NCBI GenBank assembly: GCA_029976005.1
Contig: JARKOQ010000122.1
Coordinates: 1 to 64,000 of the forward strand
Origin: Aggregatilineales bacterium
GTDB taxonomy: Bacteria; Chloroflexota; Anaerolineae; Aggregatilineales; Ch27
DNA length: 64,000 bases
Direction of reading: 5' to 3'
Shown here: piece after piece, positions 53,937-62,912 of the stretch
How the letters are laid out: each line of letters opens with the position of its first letter
Position numbering within the stretch: position 1 is the stretch's first letter
Made by a program: the position numbers and the translations under genes
Notes under the pieces: generated by a model
What the model was told of the DNA's origin: nothing
The model's input: only the letters and a program-made list of their open reading frames with translations
The model's database searches: none

Positions 53937-55814
53937 TCAGCCCTGCCCGCCGATCGTAACCGTGGTGAACAGCCCCACATCGACCGTCAGGCTGATCGTC
54001 TCCCCGTCGCGCACCGGAGTCAGATCGACAGGCTCCCCCAAAAATGCAAGCGCGCTGGCGGTGGGCGGGTCTCCGGGCCAGACAAAGCGCAGGATCACAC
54101 GGCGCGGTTCTGGCTGGAAATCGGCATCCAGCACAGGATTGAACAGCCGCGCCTGCATCTGGTCGCCCTGGCGGAACAGCTCCACGAACAGGCCCTCCCC
54201 GCCTTCCACGCGGATCGGCGTGGTGGCGATCCGGGCGACGGCGTCGGCGATCGATACCGCCGCGACCGGGGGAACCAGGTCGGCCTGATCCCAGGCATCC
54301 CGCGTCAGCGCGTTCCCGATCAGGAGCAACGTGCCGCCGTAGCGGGCGACTTCGCGCCGCACTGCTTCAGTCGCATAGGTGACCTCGGGGAAGATGACGT
54401 AGGGGAAGGCGTGCATGTCCAGGATGTGCTGCTCGGTAAGGATCACGTAGGGCAGGCCCGCCGCGTCGAGTCCGTGCTGGACATCCGCCAGGGCTTGCAG
54501 GCTGGCCCCGCCGCTCTGGTTGCGGGTGCGGCCGGAGTAGATCACGGCGACCTCGGCGGCGGGCTGTGCGCCGTCGTAGGCGGAGGCATGCGCGGCGATC
54601 CAGCGCAGCAGCTCGGCCCGCCAGCCGGCATCGGTCGTCGCGTCGAGCATGGTCGGCGCCTGGGTTTCCCAGAAGGAAAGCTGGTGGGCATAGGTGATGG
54701 CCGCCAGGGCGCGCGAGTCGGGCGCGGCGCTGGCGTAACACAGGCTCCAGTTGACCCGGTTGAAGGCCTGGTAGCGCTTGTAGACATCCCGCGTGAACTG
54801 CCAGTCGTCCAGGGTGAAGGCAATCGCGCCGCCTTCATCCTGACGGTGGCCGAACTCGTGTCCGGCGATGTCGATCGCCACGTCGGCGACGACGGTGTCG
54901 TAACCGGTTTCGAGCGTCCCGGTGTCCGAGTAGCCCGGCCATTCTTCGACGATCAGCCGCAGGTCCGGCTGGACGGCCTGGGCGCGGGCGCGAATCTCGT
55001 CCAGGAAGTCGCGCCAGACGGTCGGCCGCCAGTCCAGCCAGCGCTGGAAGGCCACGCCGTCATCGGCCAGGTGGTAGGGCAGTTCCAGGCCGGTCGCGGC
55101 GCGGAAGGCTGTGGCGCTGAATGCGCTGAAGTCCGCCAGGCGATCGTCGTAGCTGAAGTAGTACGGCACATCGATCCAGAGGCCGTCCGCGCCGAGGCGG
55201 GCGATCCCTTCCGCCCGCGCCAGGATCGCCGCGCGGTAGCCCGGCGCGAGCGGGTTGGCCCAGGCATCGGCGGTATCCTCGTCCAGCCAGAAGGCGTCGA
55301 CCACGCCGGGTTGGAAGGCCATCGGCTGGCCGTGCTGGTCGACCTGGAGCCAGTCGGGATGGACGCGCTCGATCGCGGTTTCGGGACGTTCAGAATAGTT
55401 GAGGGTCTCGATCTCCGCGCCGCTGAAATAGAAGAAGACCTTGATCCCGTAGCGGTGCGCCTCATCGATGATAGCTTCGGCCAGGGGATAGAAGGTCAGG
55501 GCCGGGTCGTTCAGGAAGGCGTCCGTGGTGTTGGTGATGCCCATGTCGGCGTCCAGCCACAGCGCGCCTTCCTCGGCGGCGCGGCGTACGGTGGCGCGGG
55601 CCGCTTGCAGGGCCTCGGCCTCGATCGGCCGGGTGAGGTCGCCCGGATCGAAAGAGTAGCCGACGATGGCCGTCACGGTGGAGGGGACATTGGCGACCGG
55701 CAGGCCGTTCAGCGGGACGAGCGTCCGGCCGGGCGGGTCGGCGGATGCACGTCCCAGACCCGCCAGGAGCAGGATCAGCCCCAGTCCGGCCAGCAAGCCA
55801 CGCTTGAGTGGCAT
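53937..55814 (-). CDS. secreted glycoside-hydrolase-like TIM-barrel protein
   Basis: Signal peptide MPLKRGLLAGLGLILLLAGLGRASA; EAHRYGIKVFFYFSGAEIE; HPDWLQVDQHGQPMAFQ; GADGLWIDVPYYFSYDD; trimerization-like domain VIFPEVTYATEAVRREVARYGGTLLLIG. Confidence 0.65.
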   Translation of the reverse strand: MPLKRGLLAGLGLILLLAGLGRASADPPGRTLVPLNGLPVANVPSTVTAIVGYSFDPGDLTRPIEAEALQAARATVRRAAEEGALWLDADMGITNTTDAFLNDPALTFYPLAEAIIDEAHRYGIKVFFYFSGAEIETLNYSERPETAIERVHPDWLQVDQHGQPMAFQPGVVDAFWLDEDTADAWANPLAPGYRAAILARAEGIARLGADGLWIDVPYYFSYDDRLADFSAFSATAFRAATGLELPYHLADDGVAFQRWLDWRPTVWRDFLDEIRARAQAVQPDLRLIVEEWPGYSDTGTLETGYDTVVADVAIDIAGHEFGHRQDEGGAIAFTLDDWQFTRDVYKRYQAFNRVNWSLCYASAAPDSRALAAITYAHQLSFWETQAPTMLDATTDAGWRAELLRWIAAHASAYDGAQPAAEVAVIYSGRTRNQSGGASLQALADVQHGLDAAGLPYVILTEQHILDMHAFPYVIFPEVTYATEAVRREVARYGGTLLLIGNALTRDAWDQADLVPPVAAVSIADAVARIATTPIRVEGGEGLFVELFRQGDQMQARLFNPVLDADFQPEPRRVILRFVWPGDPPTASALAFLGEPVDLTPVRDGETISLTVDVGLFTTVTIGGQG

Positions 55815-55851
55815 CGCCTTCTCCTTGGGCATTCCGGGCTGGCGAAACGAG

Positions 55852-56100
55852 TCAGCGGTGCTCGTCGGGCGGCTCGTCCGGGGGCTGGCCGCGCCGGGCG
55901 GCCAGCCGTTCCAGCCAGCCGAAGAAGTCCGTGCGGATCAGCAGCACCACGCCCAGGATCAGCGCCCCGCCGATCAGGGCGCTGCACACGCTCACGACGA
56001 ATTCGGCGCTGCCCGGCTTCTGAACGAAGACCATCAGCAGGCCCAGGCCGCCGATGAAAATTCCCAGGCGCAGGAAGCCTTGCAGCGAATCACGACCCAT
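55852..56100 (-). CDS. small two-TM membrane protein
   Basis: 82 aa; FLRLGIFIGGLGLLMVFV and LIGGALILGVVLLIRTDF; overlaps next CDS. Confidence 0.5.
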   Translation of the reverse strand: MGRDSLQGFLRLGIFIGGLGLLMVFVQKPGSAEFVVSVCSALIGGALILGVVLLIRTDFFGWLERLAARRGQPPDEPPDEHR

Positions 56101-57112
56101 GCGCGCGCAGCCCCATGCCCCGCGTCAGCGGCGTGCAGGCCACCGTCTGCCTGCCCTCCGGCGCGGGCTCCAGCACAGGCAGATCGGTGTTGCACACCCC
56201 GTCCACGAAAAACGGGCAGCGCGGATGGAAGGCGCAGCCGGGCGGCACCTCCAGCAGGCTGGGGATGTCCTCGCTGCGGAGCTGCATGCGCTGTTTGCTG
56301 CGCGTGATCTCCGGGTCGGCCTCGGGGATGGCCGAGATCAGGGCGCGGGTGTAGGGATGGGCCGGATGGGCGATGATGTCCGGGGTGGGGCCGACTTCGA
56401 CCACGCGCCCCAGGTACATCACAGCGATCCGCCCGCCCCAGGCGAAGTACTTGGCCAGGGCCAGGTCATGGGTGATGAACACGATCGCGATCCCGTATTC
56501 GTCGCGCAGGCGGTGCAGGGTCTTGAGCAGGCTGACCCGGATGCTGACGTCGACCATGCTGACCGCTTCATCGGCCACGATCAGGCGCGGGTTGACGGTC
56601 AGGGCGCGGGCCACGCTGACTCGCTGGCGCTGGCCGCCGCTGAGCTGGTGCGGGTATTTGTTGACGATATCGCCCGGCGGGGTCAGGTCGACCAGGGTGA
56701 GCAGCTCCCAGATGCGACGGCGCACCGCGCCGCGCCCCTCCACCATCTTGTGGTGGCTCAGGGGGAAGGACAGAATCTGCCCGACCGTGTGGGCGGGGTT
56801 GAGCGAGGCGAACGGGTCCTGGTGGATGATCTGCATCGCCTTGCGGTACTCGGCGCGCTCCTTGCCTTGCAGCCCTTCCACCGGGCGGCCCCGGTAGAGG
56901 ACGTTGCCTTCGGACTGGTTGAGCAGCCCGACCATGATCCGGCCGGTGGTGGTTTTGCCGCAACCGCTTTCACCGACCAGGCACAGGATTTCGCTTTCCT
57001 CCACCGCCAGGTTGATGTTCTGCAGGGCGTTGACGCGCGTCCTGCCCTGCGCGAACGAGCGGTTCACGTGCTGGAGTTCGATGAGCGGAGCCTGAGAGAG
57101 TGTGTCACCCAT
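56090..57112 (-). CDS. oligopeptide-type ABC transporter ATP-binding protein (DppF/OppF)
   Basis: GESGCGKTTTGRIMVGLL; LSGGQRQRVSVARAL; C-terminal GCAFHPRCPFF. Confidence 0.96.
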   Translation of the reverse strand: MGDTLSQAPLIELQHVNRSFAQGRTRVNALQNINLAVEESEILCLVGESGCGKTTTGRIMVGLLNQSEGNVLYRGRPVEGLQGKERAEYRKAMQIIHQDPFASLNPAHTVGQILSFPLSHHKMVEGRGAVRRRIWELLTLVDLTPPGDIVNKYPHQLSGGQRQRVSVARALTVNPRLIVADEAVSMVDVSIRVSLLKTLHRLRDEYGIAIVFITHDLALAKYFAWGGRIAVMYLGRVVEVGPTPDIIAHPAHPYTRALISAIPEADPEITRSKQRMQLRSEDIPSLLEVPPGCAFHPRCPFFVDGVCNTDLPVLEPAPEGRQTVACTPLTRGMGLRAHGS

Positions 57113-57245
57113 GAGTCGTGTCCGATCCAGTGAATCTCAGGAAAAGAACCTGGTTATCAGGCTTACTGCGATCTGGGGGATGCGGCCGTTCGATAGCCCG
57201 TGCCGGCAGTTTTGTCGCCGCCAGGTCACGGGCTAGGGATACAAA

Positions 57246-57342
57246 GTCCGCTGAAGCGGACTCAAAAACCCAAAACGCCAGCCCAAGAGCCTGCTTCAGC
57301 AGGCTTTTTTGACTGTGTAGCCGGGGACTTGAGTCCCCGGCG
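57246..57342. repeat. cluster of three distinct palindromic elements
   Basis: agtccgct-ga-agcggact; agcctgct-tc-agcaggct(tttttt); gccggggact-tg-agtccccggc. Confidence 0.7.
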
Positions 57343-57414
57343 CGGCTGCTGCGCCACCAGATTGGGTTGCGTCCAATGACCGGATTCATATGTTAACCTT
57401 CATGAAAACGGCGA

Positions 57415-58461
57415 TCACAATCCAGCCGGGCTGTGCTGGCTTTCGGCCAGGCGTTGGCTCTGGGCCAGCACCTGGGCCGATTCGAAGCAGGCCACCTTGT
57501 GGCCGGGCGCTTCCTCCACCAGCGGCGGCACTTCCCGCGCGCAGCGCGGCGTGGCCAGCGGGCAGCGCGGGTGGAACTTGCAGCCGGTTGGCGGCTCGAT
57601 CAGGTCCGGCGGGCTGCCGGGGATGCTGATCAGGTCCTGCGCGCCGCTGCTCAGGGTGGGGACCGCTTCCAGCAGGCCGAAGGTATAGGCGTGCCGCGCC
57701 CGGTAGAACACCTCGTTGACCGGGCCGATCTCCACGATTTCCCCGGCGTACATGGTGGCGACCGTGTCGGCCATCTCCGCCGCGATCGACAGGTCGTGGC
57801 TGATAAAGACGATGCTGAAGCCCATCGACTCGCGCAGTTCCTTGAGCACTTCCAGGATCGTGCGCTGGGTCAGGATGTCCACGGCCGTGGTCGGCTCGTC
57901 CAGGATGACCACCTGTGGGTCGAGCAGGACGCCCATTGCCAGCAGCACCCGCTGGCGCATCCCGCCGCTCAACTCGTGCGGGTAGGCGTTGAAGACCCTG
58001 TCGGGGTCGAGCCGCACCCGGCGAAACAGTTCCAGCATCCGTTTGCGGGTGGCTTCCCGATCCGTCCGGCCGTGAGCGCGGGCCGTGTCGTAGACCATGT
58101 CGCGCACGCGGATCACCGGGTTGAGCGAGTTCAGCGCGGCCTGGAAGACCATGGCGCACTCTGCCCAGCGGAAGTCGCGGAGCTGGCGGTTATTCAGATC
58201 GAGCAGATTGATCACTTCGCCGCCGCGGCTGGCGTACAGGATTTTGCCCTGGTCGATCTGGCCGGTCTTGGGCAGCAGGCGGATGATCCCCAGGCTGAGG
58301 GTCGATTTGCCGCAGCCGCTTTCGCCGATCAGGGCCAGGGTCTCGCCCTTGCGCAGGTCGAACGAGACCCGGTTGACCGCCTGGGTGCGCCCCCGGTGGG
58401 CGAGGTAGCTGATCGAGATGTCCTGAACGCTCAGCACGACGTCTTTAGGCAGCGTATCCAT
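57415..58461 (-). CDS. oligopeptide-type ABC transporter ATP-binding protein (DppD/OppD)
   Basis: GESGCGKSTLSLGIIRLL; LSGGMRQRVLLAMGV; ILDEPTTAVDILTQ. Confidence 0.96.
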   Translation of the reverse strand: MDTLPKDVVLSVQDISISYLAHRGRTQAVNRVSFDLRKGETLALIGESGCGKSTLSLGIIRLLPKTGQIDQGKILYASRGGEVINLLDLNNRQLRDFRWAECAMVFQAALNSLNPVIRVRDMVYDTARAHGRTDREATRKRMLELFRRVRLDPDRVFNAYPHELSGGMRQRVLLAMGVLLDPQVVILDEPTTAVDILTQRTILEVLKELRESMGFSIVFISHDLSIAAEMADTVATMYAGEIVEIGPVNEVFYRARHAYTFGLLEAVPTLSSGAQDLISIPGSPPDLIEPPTGCKFHPRCPLATPRCAREVPPLVEEAPGHKVACFESAQVLAQSQRLAESQHSPAGL

Positions 58462-58471
58462 GCGGTGCATC

Positions 58472-59659
58472 CTAGAGGCCGGCGCGCAGGCGGGGATTGA
58501 AGACTTCCTCCAGCGAGCGCGTGAAAAGAACCAGAGAAAGTTGGAAAAGCGCCACGGCCAGCACCGGCGAGAGCAGCATGCTGGCGGCACTCGCCGAGAA
58601 TAGCGCCCCCTGCGAGCGCCCCATGAAGATCATCACGCCCCAGTCCGGCTCGGTGAAGGGCACCATCCCCAGGAAAACCAGGCCGACGATGGCGTACATG
58701 GCCCCCCGGATGGAGAAGATCGTGCTGATCACGATGTAGCTGATCATCTGGGGCAGCACCTCGCGCAGCACGATGTGCGGCAGGCCCAGGTCCAGGGCGT
58801 AAGCCGCCTCCACGTAGTCGCGCTCGCGCAGGCTGAGCACCTGGGCGCGCACCGCGCGCATCAGGGTCGGCCAGTCCAGCACGGCCAGCAGCAGGGCCAG
58901 GAAGAAGCGATCCTTGAAGCTGATCAGGCCGGCCAGCACCACCAGCAGCGGAAACTGGGGGATGGTCAGGATGAAGTTGGCGACGGCATTCATCAGTCGG
59001 TCGGGCAGGCCGCCGACCAAGGCGGCGATTGCCCCCAGGATCACGGCGATGACCGAGGTGAGCACGCCTGCCTCAACGGCGGTGACGATCAGGGCGCGCC
59101 CGCCGTGGACGATGTGCGAGAGGATGTCGCGGCCCTGCCAATCCAGGCCCAGCGGGAACTCCGCCGACGGCCCCTGGAACAGGGTGATCGCGCCCTCCTG
59201 GCGGCGGTCGTAGTAGTGCGGCTCGCCGTCGTAGGGGATCACCATCGGGCCGAAGATGGTCAGCATGAAGAAAAAGGCCAGCCCCAGGAAACCCAGGAAG
59301 CCCGCCTTGTTGCGTACCAGGGCGCGGAGGCCCACCCGGATCGAGCGGCCCAGGGTCGCCAGGCGGCGCGTGATCATCGCACCGAAGGTTTCCTCGAAGT
59401 CGACTTCCTCAATCGTGGCCCGCGACAGGAAGGGATCGTCCCTGTCGGTGTAGGTGTAGGAGATCACCACGGCGACCGCCAGGACGATCATCGGCAGGCC
59501 GCCCAGCACGTTGCAGGCGAAGCCGCTGAACAGGCAGGCCAGGAAGCCGAGGAGGCCCGGCCCGAACGTTCGCCGGCGGATGCCGATGATCAGCGGCACG
59601 AGGCCGCACAGCGCGCCGATGACGAATCCGGTGGGACTGGCGACGCTTTGCAGGTCCAT
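58472..59659 (-). CDS. ABC transporter permease (DppC-like) with N-terminal TM extension
   Basis: LDWQGRDILSHIVHGGRALIVTAVEAG; extra N-terminal hydrophobic segments before the usual DppC TM1. Confidence 0.92.
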   Translation of the reverse strand: MDLQSVASPTGFVIGALCGLVPLIIGIRRRTFGPGLLGFLACLFSGFACNVLGGLPMIVLAVAVVISYTYTDRDDPFLSRATIEEVDFEETFGAMITRRLATLGRSIRVGLRALVRNKAGFLGFLGLAFFFMLTIFGPMVIPYDGEPHYYDRRQEGAITLFQGPSAEFPLGLDWQGRDILSHIVHGGRALIVTAVEAGVLTSVIAVILGAIAALVGGLPDRLMNAVANFILTIPQFPLLVVLAGLISFKDRFFLALLLAVLDWPTLMRAVRAQVLSLRERDYVEAAYALDLGLPHIVLREVLPQMISYIVISTIFSIRGAMYAIVGLVFLGMVPFTEPDWGVMIFMGRSQGALFSASAASMLLSPVLAVALFQLSLVLFTRSLEEVFNPRLRAGL

Positions 59660-59661
59660 GG

Positions 59662-60753
59662 TTAGCGTTCCTTCCCCCCGACGCGGACGCGCGGATCGAG
59701 CGCGCCGTAGAGCACGTCGGCCAGGATGTTGGCGAACACGACCGAGATCGCGATCACCAGAAAGACGCCCTGCATCGACGTGTAATCCCGCGCGACGATG
59801 GCCGTCACCAGGAACTTACCCAGGCCCCGGTAGCGGTAGATATCCTCGATGATCACGCTGCCGCCGACGACGAACCCGATGCTGATCGCCAGGCGGGTCA
59901 CGAGGGGCAGCATGGCGTTACGGCCGACGTAGGCCGTCAGCACGCGCCACTGGCTGAGGCCGCGCGCGTGGGCGGCCGTGACGTATTCCTCCCCCAGGGT
60001 GGCGATCGTGCTGCTCTTCATGGTCAGGATCCAGCCGCCGACCGTGGCCGCGACGTAGGTGAACACCGGCAGCAGGGCGTGCTGGAGGATGCTGAGGATG
60101 TATTCCGGCGTGAAGCCCGGCTCCAGGGTGGGATCGACCCGGCCAAGGGCGTTGGCGATATCGATGAGTCCAAGCTGCACCCCCAGGATCAGGATGATCA
60201 GCAGGGCGATGATGTAGTTGGGGATGCCAAACAGGATCGAGGCGATCGCGGTCACGACGTTGTCGAGGATGCCGCCGCGCCAGTAGGCCATCGCCATGCC
60301 CACGAAGATGCCGATCGTGAAGCTGATCAGCAGCCCCAGCCCGACGCTGAAGACCGTCCAGGGCAGGTATTGCAGGATTTGATCGAGGACAGGCGTCCCG
60401 GCGGACGTGATCGACTGGCCCAGGTCGAGGCGAACCAGCCTGCCCAGGTATTCCACATATTGCTCGATGATGGGCTGGTCTGGATTGAAGTCGAAGAGGG
60501 CCGCCGCCCTGGAATAGGCCTCGTCGTAGGAGAGCTGCTCCTCGCGGACGATCCGTTCTGCCTCGATTTGAACCGGGTTGGAGGGCATCTGGCGGATGAG
60601 GATGAAGGTGAAGGTCATGACGGCCCAGATCGTGATCGCGCCTTGCAGCAGGGTCCGGGCCGTGAATCCGGTCAGGGCGCGGCGCAGGGTCTTCCACAGG
60701 GCTGCGGATTGCGAGTCGACGACCTGGATGTCTGGTCTTGCTTCCATAGGCAT
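59662..60753 (-). CDS. ABC transporter permease (DppB-like)
   Basis: TLLQGAITIWAVMTFTFILIRQMPSNP; TAAHARGLSQWRVLTAYVGRNAMLPLVT. Confidence 0.93.
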   Translation of the reverse strand: MPMEARPDIQVVDSQSAALWKTLRRALTGFTARTLLQGAITIWAVMTFTFILIRQMPSNPVQIEAERIVREEQLSYDEAYSRAAALFDFNPDQPIIEQYVEYLGRLVRLDLGQSITSAGTPVLDQILQYLPWTVFSVGLGLLISFTIGIFVGMAMAYWRGGILDNVVTAIASILFGIPNYIIALLIILILGVQLGLIDIANALGRVDPTLEPGFTPEYILSILQHALLPVFTYVAATVGGWILTMKSSTIATLGEEYVTAAHARGLSQWRVLTAYVGRNAMLPLVTRLAISIGFVVGGSVIIEDIYRYRGLGKFLVTAIVARDYTSMQGVFLVIAISVVFANILADVLYGALDPRVRVGGKER

Positions 60754-60922
60754 GTCCTGGAAGGGGTCGAACTGCCGTTCCGGACGGCCCGGCGCGCAGT
60801 CGATCGGTTCAAATGGACGCGAACGGCGCCACCCGGAGTCCGGCGCGCAGTCGGAGAGGACAGACGGCCGGCGGGCGGTTCCGGGACGAGCGCGATTATA
60901 GCGCCCGGAAGGCATCCAACAA

Positions 60923-60948
60923 ACCGGGTGGGGTCGCCCCCACCCGGT
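60923..60948 (-). promoter_or_regulatory. intercistronic hairpin after SBP gene
   Basis: accgggtgggg-tcgc-ccccacccggt. Confidence 0.75.
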
Positions 60949-60969
60949 CGAGCGTCCTACAGACTCAGC

Positions 60970-62724
60970 CTACATCGCATCCGGGCCGGGGGTGAGGATC
61001 CCCTTCAGGGCCAGGTAGGTGATGTAGTTGTCGGCGGAGCCGCCGCCATTGCGCCAGATCGGATCGTCATCGGCCGGCGCGCCGCTGGCCAGGTTCTCGT
61101 TGAGCGGGTTGTTGGTCAGGGCCTCGCTCAGCGGGATCACGGGCAGCAGGTCGTTAAAGATGGCGACCGCCTTGGCCACGAAAGGCTGCTGAACTTCCCT
61201 GTCCAGGCCGGCGCCGGTCGCGGCGATCAGCGCGGTGAAGTCGATCTGCTCGCCGTTCCACTCGAATTCCATCGGGAAGTTGAGGCCGGTCTGGCCTTCG
61301 GTCAGGCCGGTGTAGTTCCAGGAACGCAGCGGGCCGTTGAGCTGATCGGTCGGGAAGGGCGAGGACGCGCCCCAGCTTCGCACGGACAGCGTGAAGTTGC
61401 CGGCCTTGATATCCTCATCGAGCTGCTGCCACTGTACGGCGCGCCCGGTGATATCGAACCCGAAGGCGTTGAGCTGCTCGACCGCGTTCTGGGCGGCCGC
61501 GCCGTAGTCGGCCCATTCCGCCTGGAAGGTGTACTCGGCGGCCACGGGGTCGCCGTTGTCGTCCAGCCACTTGCCCTCGGCGTTGCGGGTGAAGCCGATG
61601 CCCAGCAGCAGCGCTTCGGCCGCGGCGGGATCATACGCGTAGGTATTGAGCGCGGCGACCTCGTCTTCGCTCAGCCAGAGCTGGATCAGGCCGTCCGACA
61701 TGCCGCCCATATACTGCACGGGCAGGGCGCTGAGGCCCTTGGTCAGGAAAGCGCTCTCCGCGCGGTCAATCACCATCGCCATCGCCTGGCGCACTTCGGG
61801 CCGGCTCCAGGGATAGACGTCGTGATTGATGTAGACGGCCGCGCCGTAGTTGTACGGGCCGCGAATGATGCGCAGGCCGGCGTCCTGCATGGCCTGGTCG
61901 GTGGCGGGCGGGAAGCCGTGGGTGGCGTAGGTCACCTTGCCGTCCAGCACCAGCGGGGTGACGGCCTCGGTCTCGCCGTACCAGATCTGGACCGTGCCGA
62001 ACTGGACGCTCTCGGAGAAGATGCTGTTGGGCTGCCAGTGCAGGCTCATGAAGCTGTCGCCGACGTCGTCCAGGGTGTAGATGAACGGCCCGCTGGCGAT
62101 GACCTGCTCAGGACGGAATTCCTTGATCTCGGTCTGGAGGGCCAGCCACGCTTCGCTGTCAATCGCAGCGCCGCTGGCGTACAGGTCCAGCGCTTTCTGG
62201 GCCAGATCGCCGTAGACGGTCATGTTGCGGATGGTCGTGCGCAGGATGATGTGGCGGGCCAGCAGGGACGGATTGGCGAGCGTGAAGCGGACGGTGAAAT
62301 CGTCTACCTTCTCGACCTCGCCCACGTAGTTGAAGTCGCTCCACTTCAGGATGCGGCCGATGGCATAGGTGCCGATCAGGTCGTCGGCAGTGATGGGGCT
62401 GCCATCGCTCCACAGGGCATCCTGGCGCAGATGCACGACAAACGCCTCTTCGCCTTCGAACTCCCAGCTTTCGGCGAGCCAGGGTTCGTAATCGGCTTCA
62501 GCGGCCAGATAGTAGGCCATCGGCAGCTCGACCCAGCGGTAGTACAGACCCAGGCTGCTGGCCGGGCCGCCGGTGGAGAAGCTGTTCAGGTGGCCGTCGG
62601 GGGGCAGGAAGTACGGCCAGGCGCCATAGAAGGTGCCCGCCGGAGCTTCACCCGTCTGACCCAGAACCGGGGCGACGCTGCCCAGGAGCAGCGCCACGAG
62701 AACCAGAAGTGTTACTTTGCGCAT
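60970..62724 (-). CDS. ABC transporter substrate-binding protein, family 5
   Basis: Signal peptide MRKVTLLVLVALLLGSVAPVLGQ; LAESWEFEGEEAFVVHLRQDALWSDGSPITADDLIGTY. Confidence 0.95.
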   Translation of the reverse strand: MRKVTLLVLVALLLGSVAPVLGQTGEAPAGTFYGAWPYFLPPDGHLNSFSTGGPASSLGLYYRWVELPMAYYLAAEADYEPWLAESWEFEGEEAFVVHLRQDALWSDGSPITADDLIGTYAIGRILKWSDFNYVGEVEKVDDFTVRFTLANPSLLARHIILRTTIRNMTVYGDLAQKALDLYASGAAIDSEAWLALQTEIKEFRPEQVIASGPFIYTLDDVGDSFMSLHWQPNSIFSESVQFGTVQIWYGETEAVTPLVLDGKVTYATHGFPPATDQAMQDAGLRIIRGPYNYGAAVYINHDVYPWSRPEVRQAMAMVIDRAESAFLTKGLSALPVQYMGGMSDGLIQLWLSEDEVAALNTYAYDPAAAEALLLGIGFTRNAEGKWLDDNGDPVAAEYTFQAEWADYGAAAQNAVEQLNAFGFDITGRAVQWQQLDEDIKAGNFTLSVRSWGASSPFPTDQLNGPLRSWNYTGLTEGQTGLNFPMEFEWNGEQIDFTALIAATGAGLDREVQQPFVAKAVAIFNDLLPVIPLSEALTNNPLNENLASGAPADDDPIWRNGGGSADNYITYLALKGILTPGPDAM

Positions 62725-62912
62725 CTTCTCCTCCTGCAAACAGGGAAAACAAAGACCAGGAGTAAACCACGCCTAAACTATGCCCGATATGGGCAGATGA
62801 GTCAAATCGACTAGGGCGAAGTATCCAATGACAGTTTTGTTACGGCCGGCTGCGCTCGAAACGCGGCCGGCCGTGCATGAATGGGGTTAATGCGGCAGAA
62901 GGCGGCGCGCGA

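Noticed and set aside
59968-62814. 948-aa plus-strand ORF
   Set aside because: Antisense to a DppB permease and an SBP_5 gene, both with strong signatures; composition is typical of an antisense frame.
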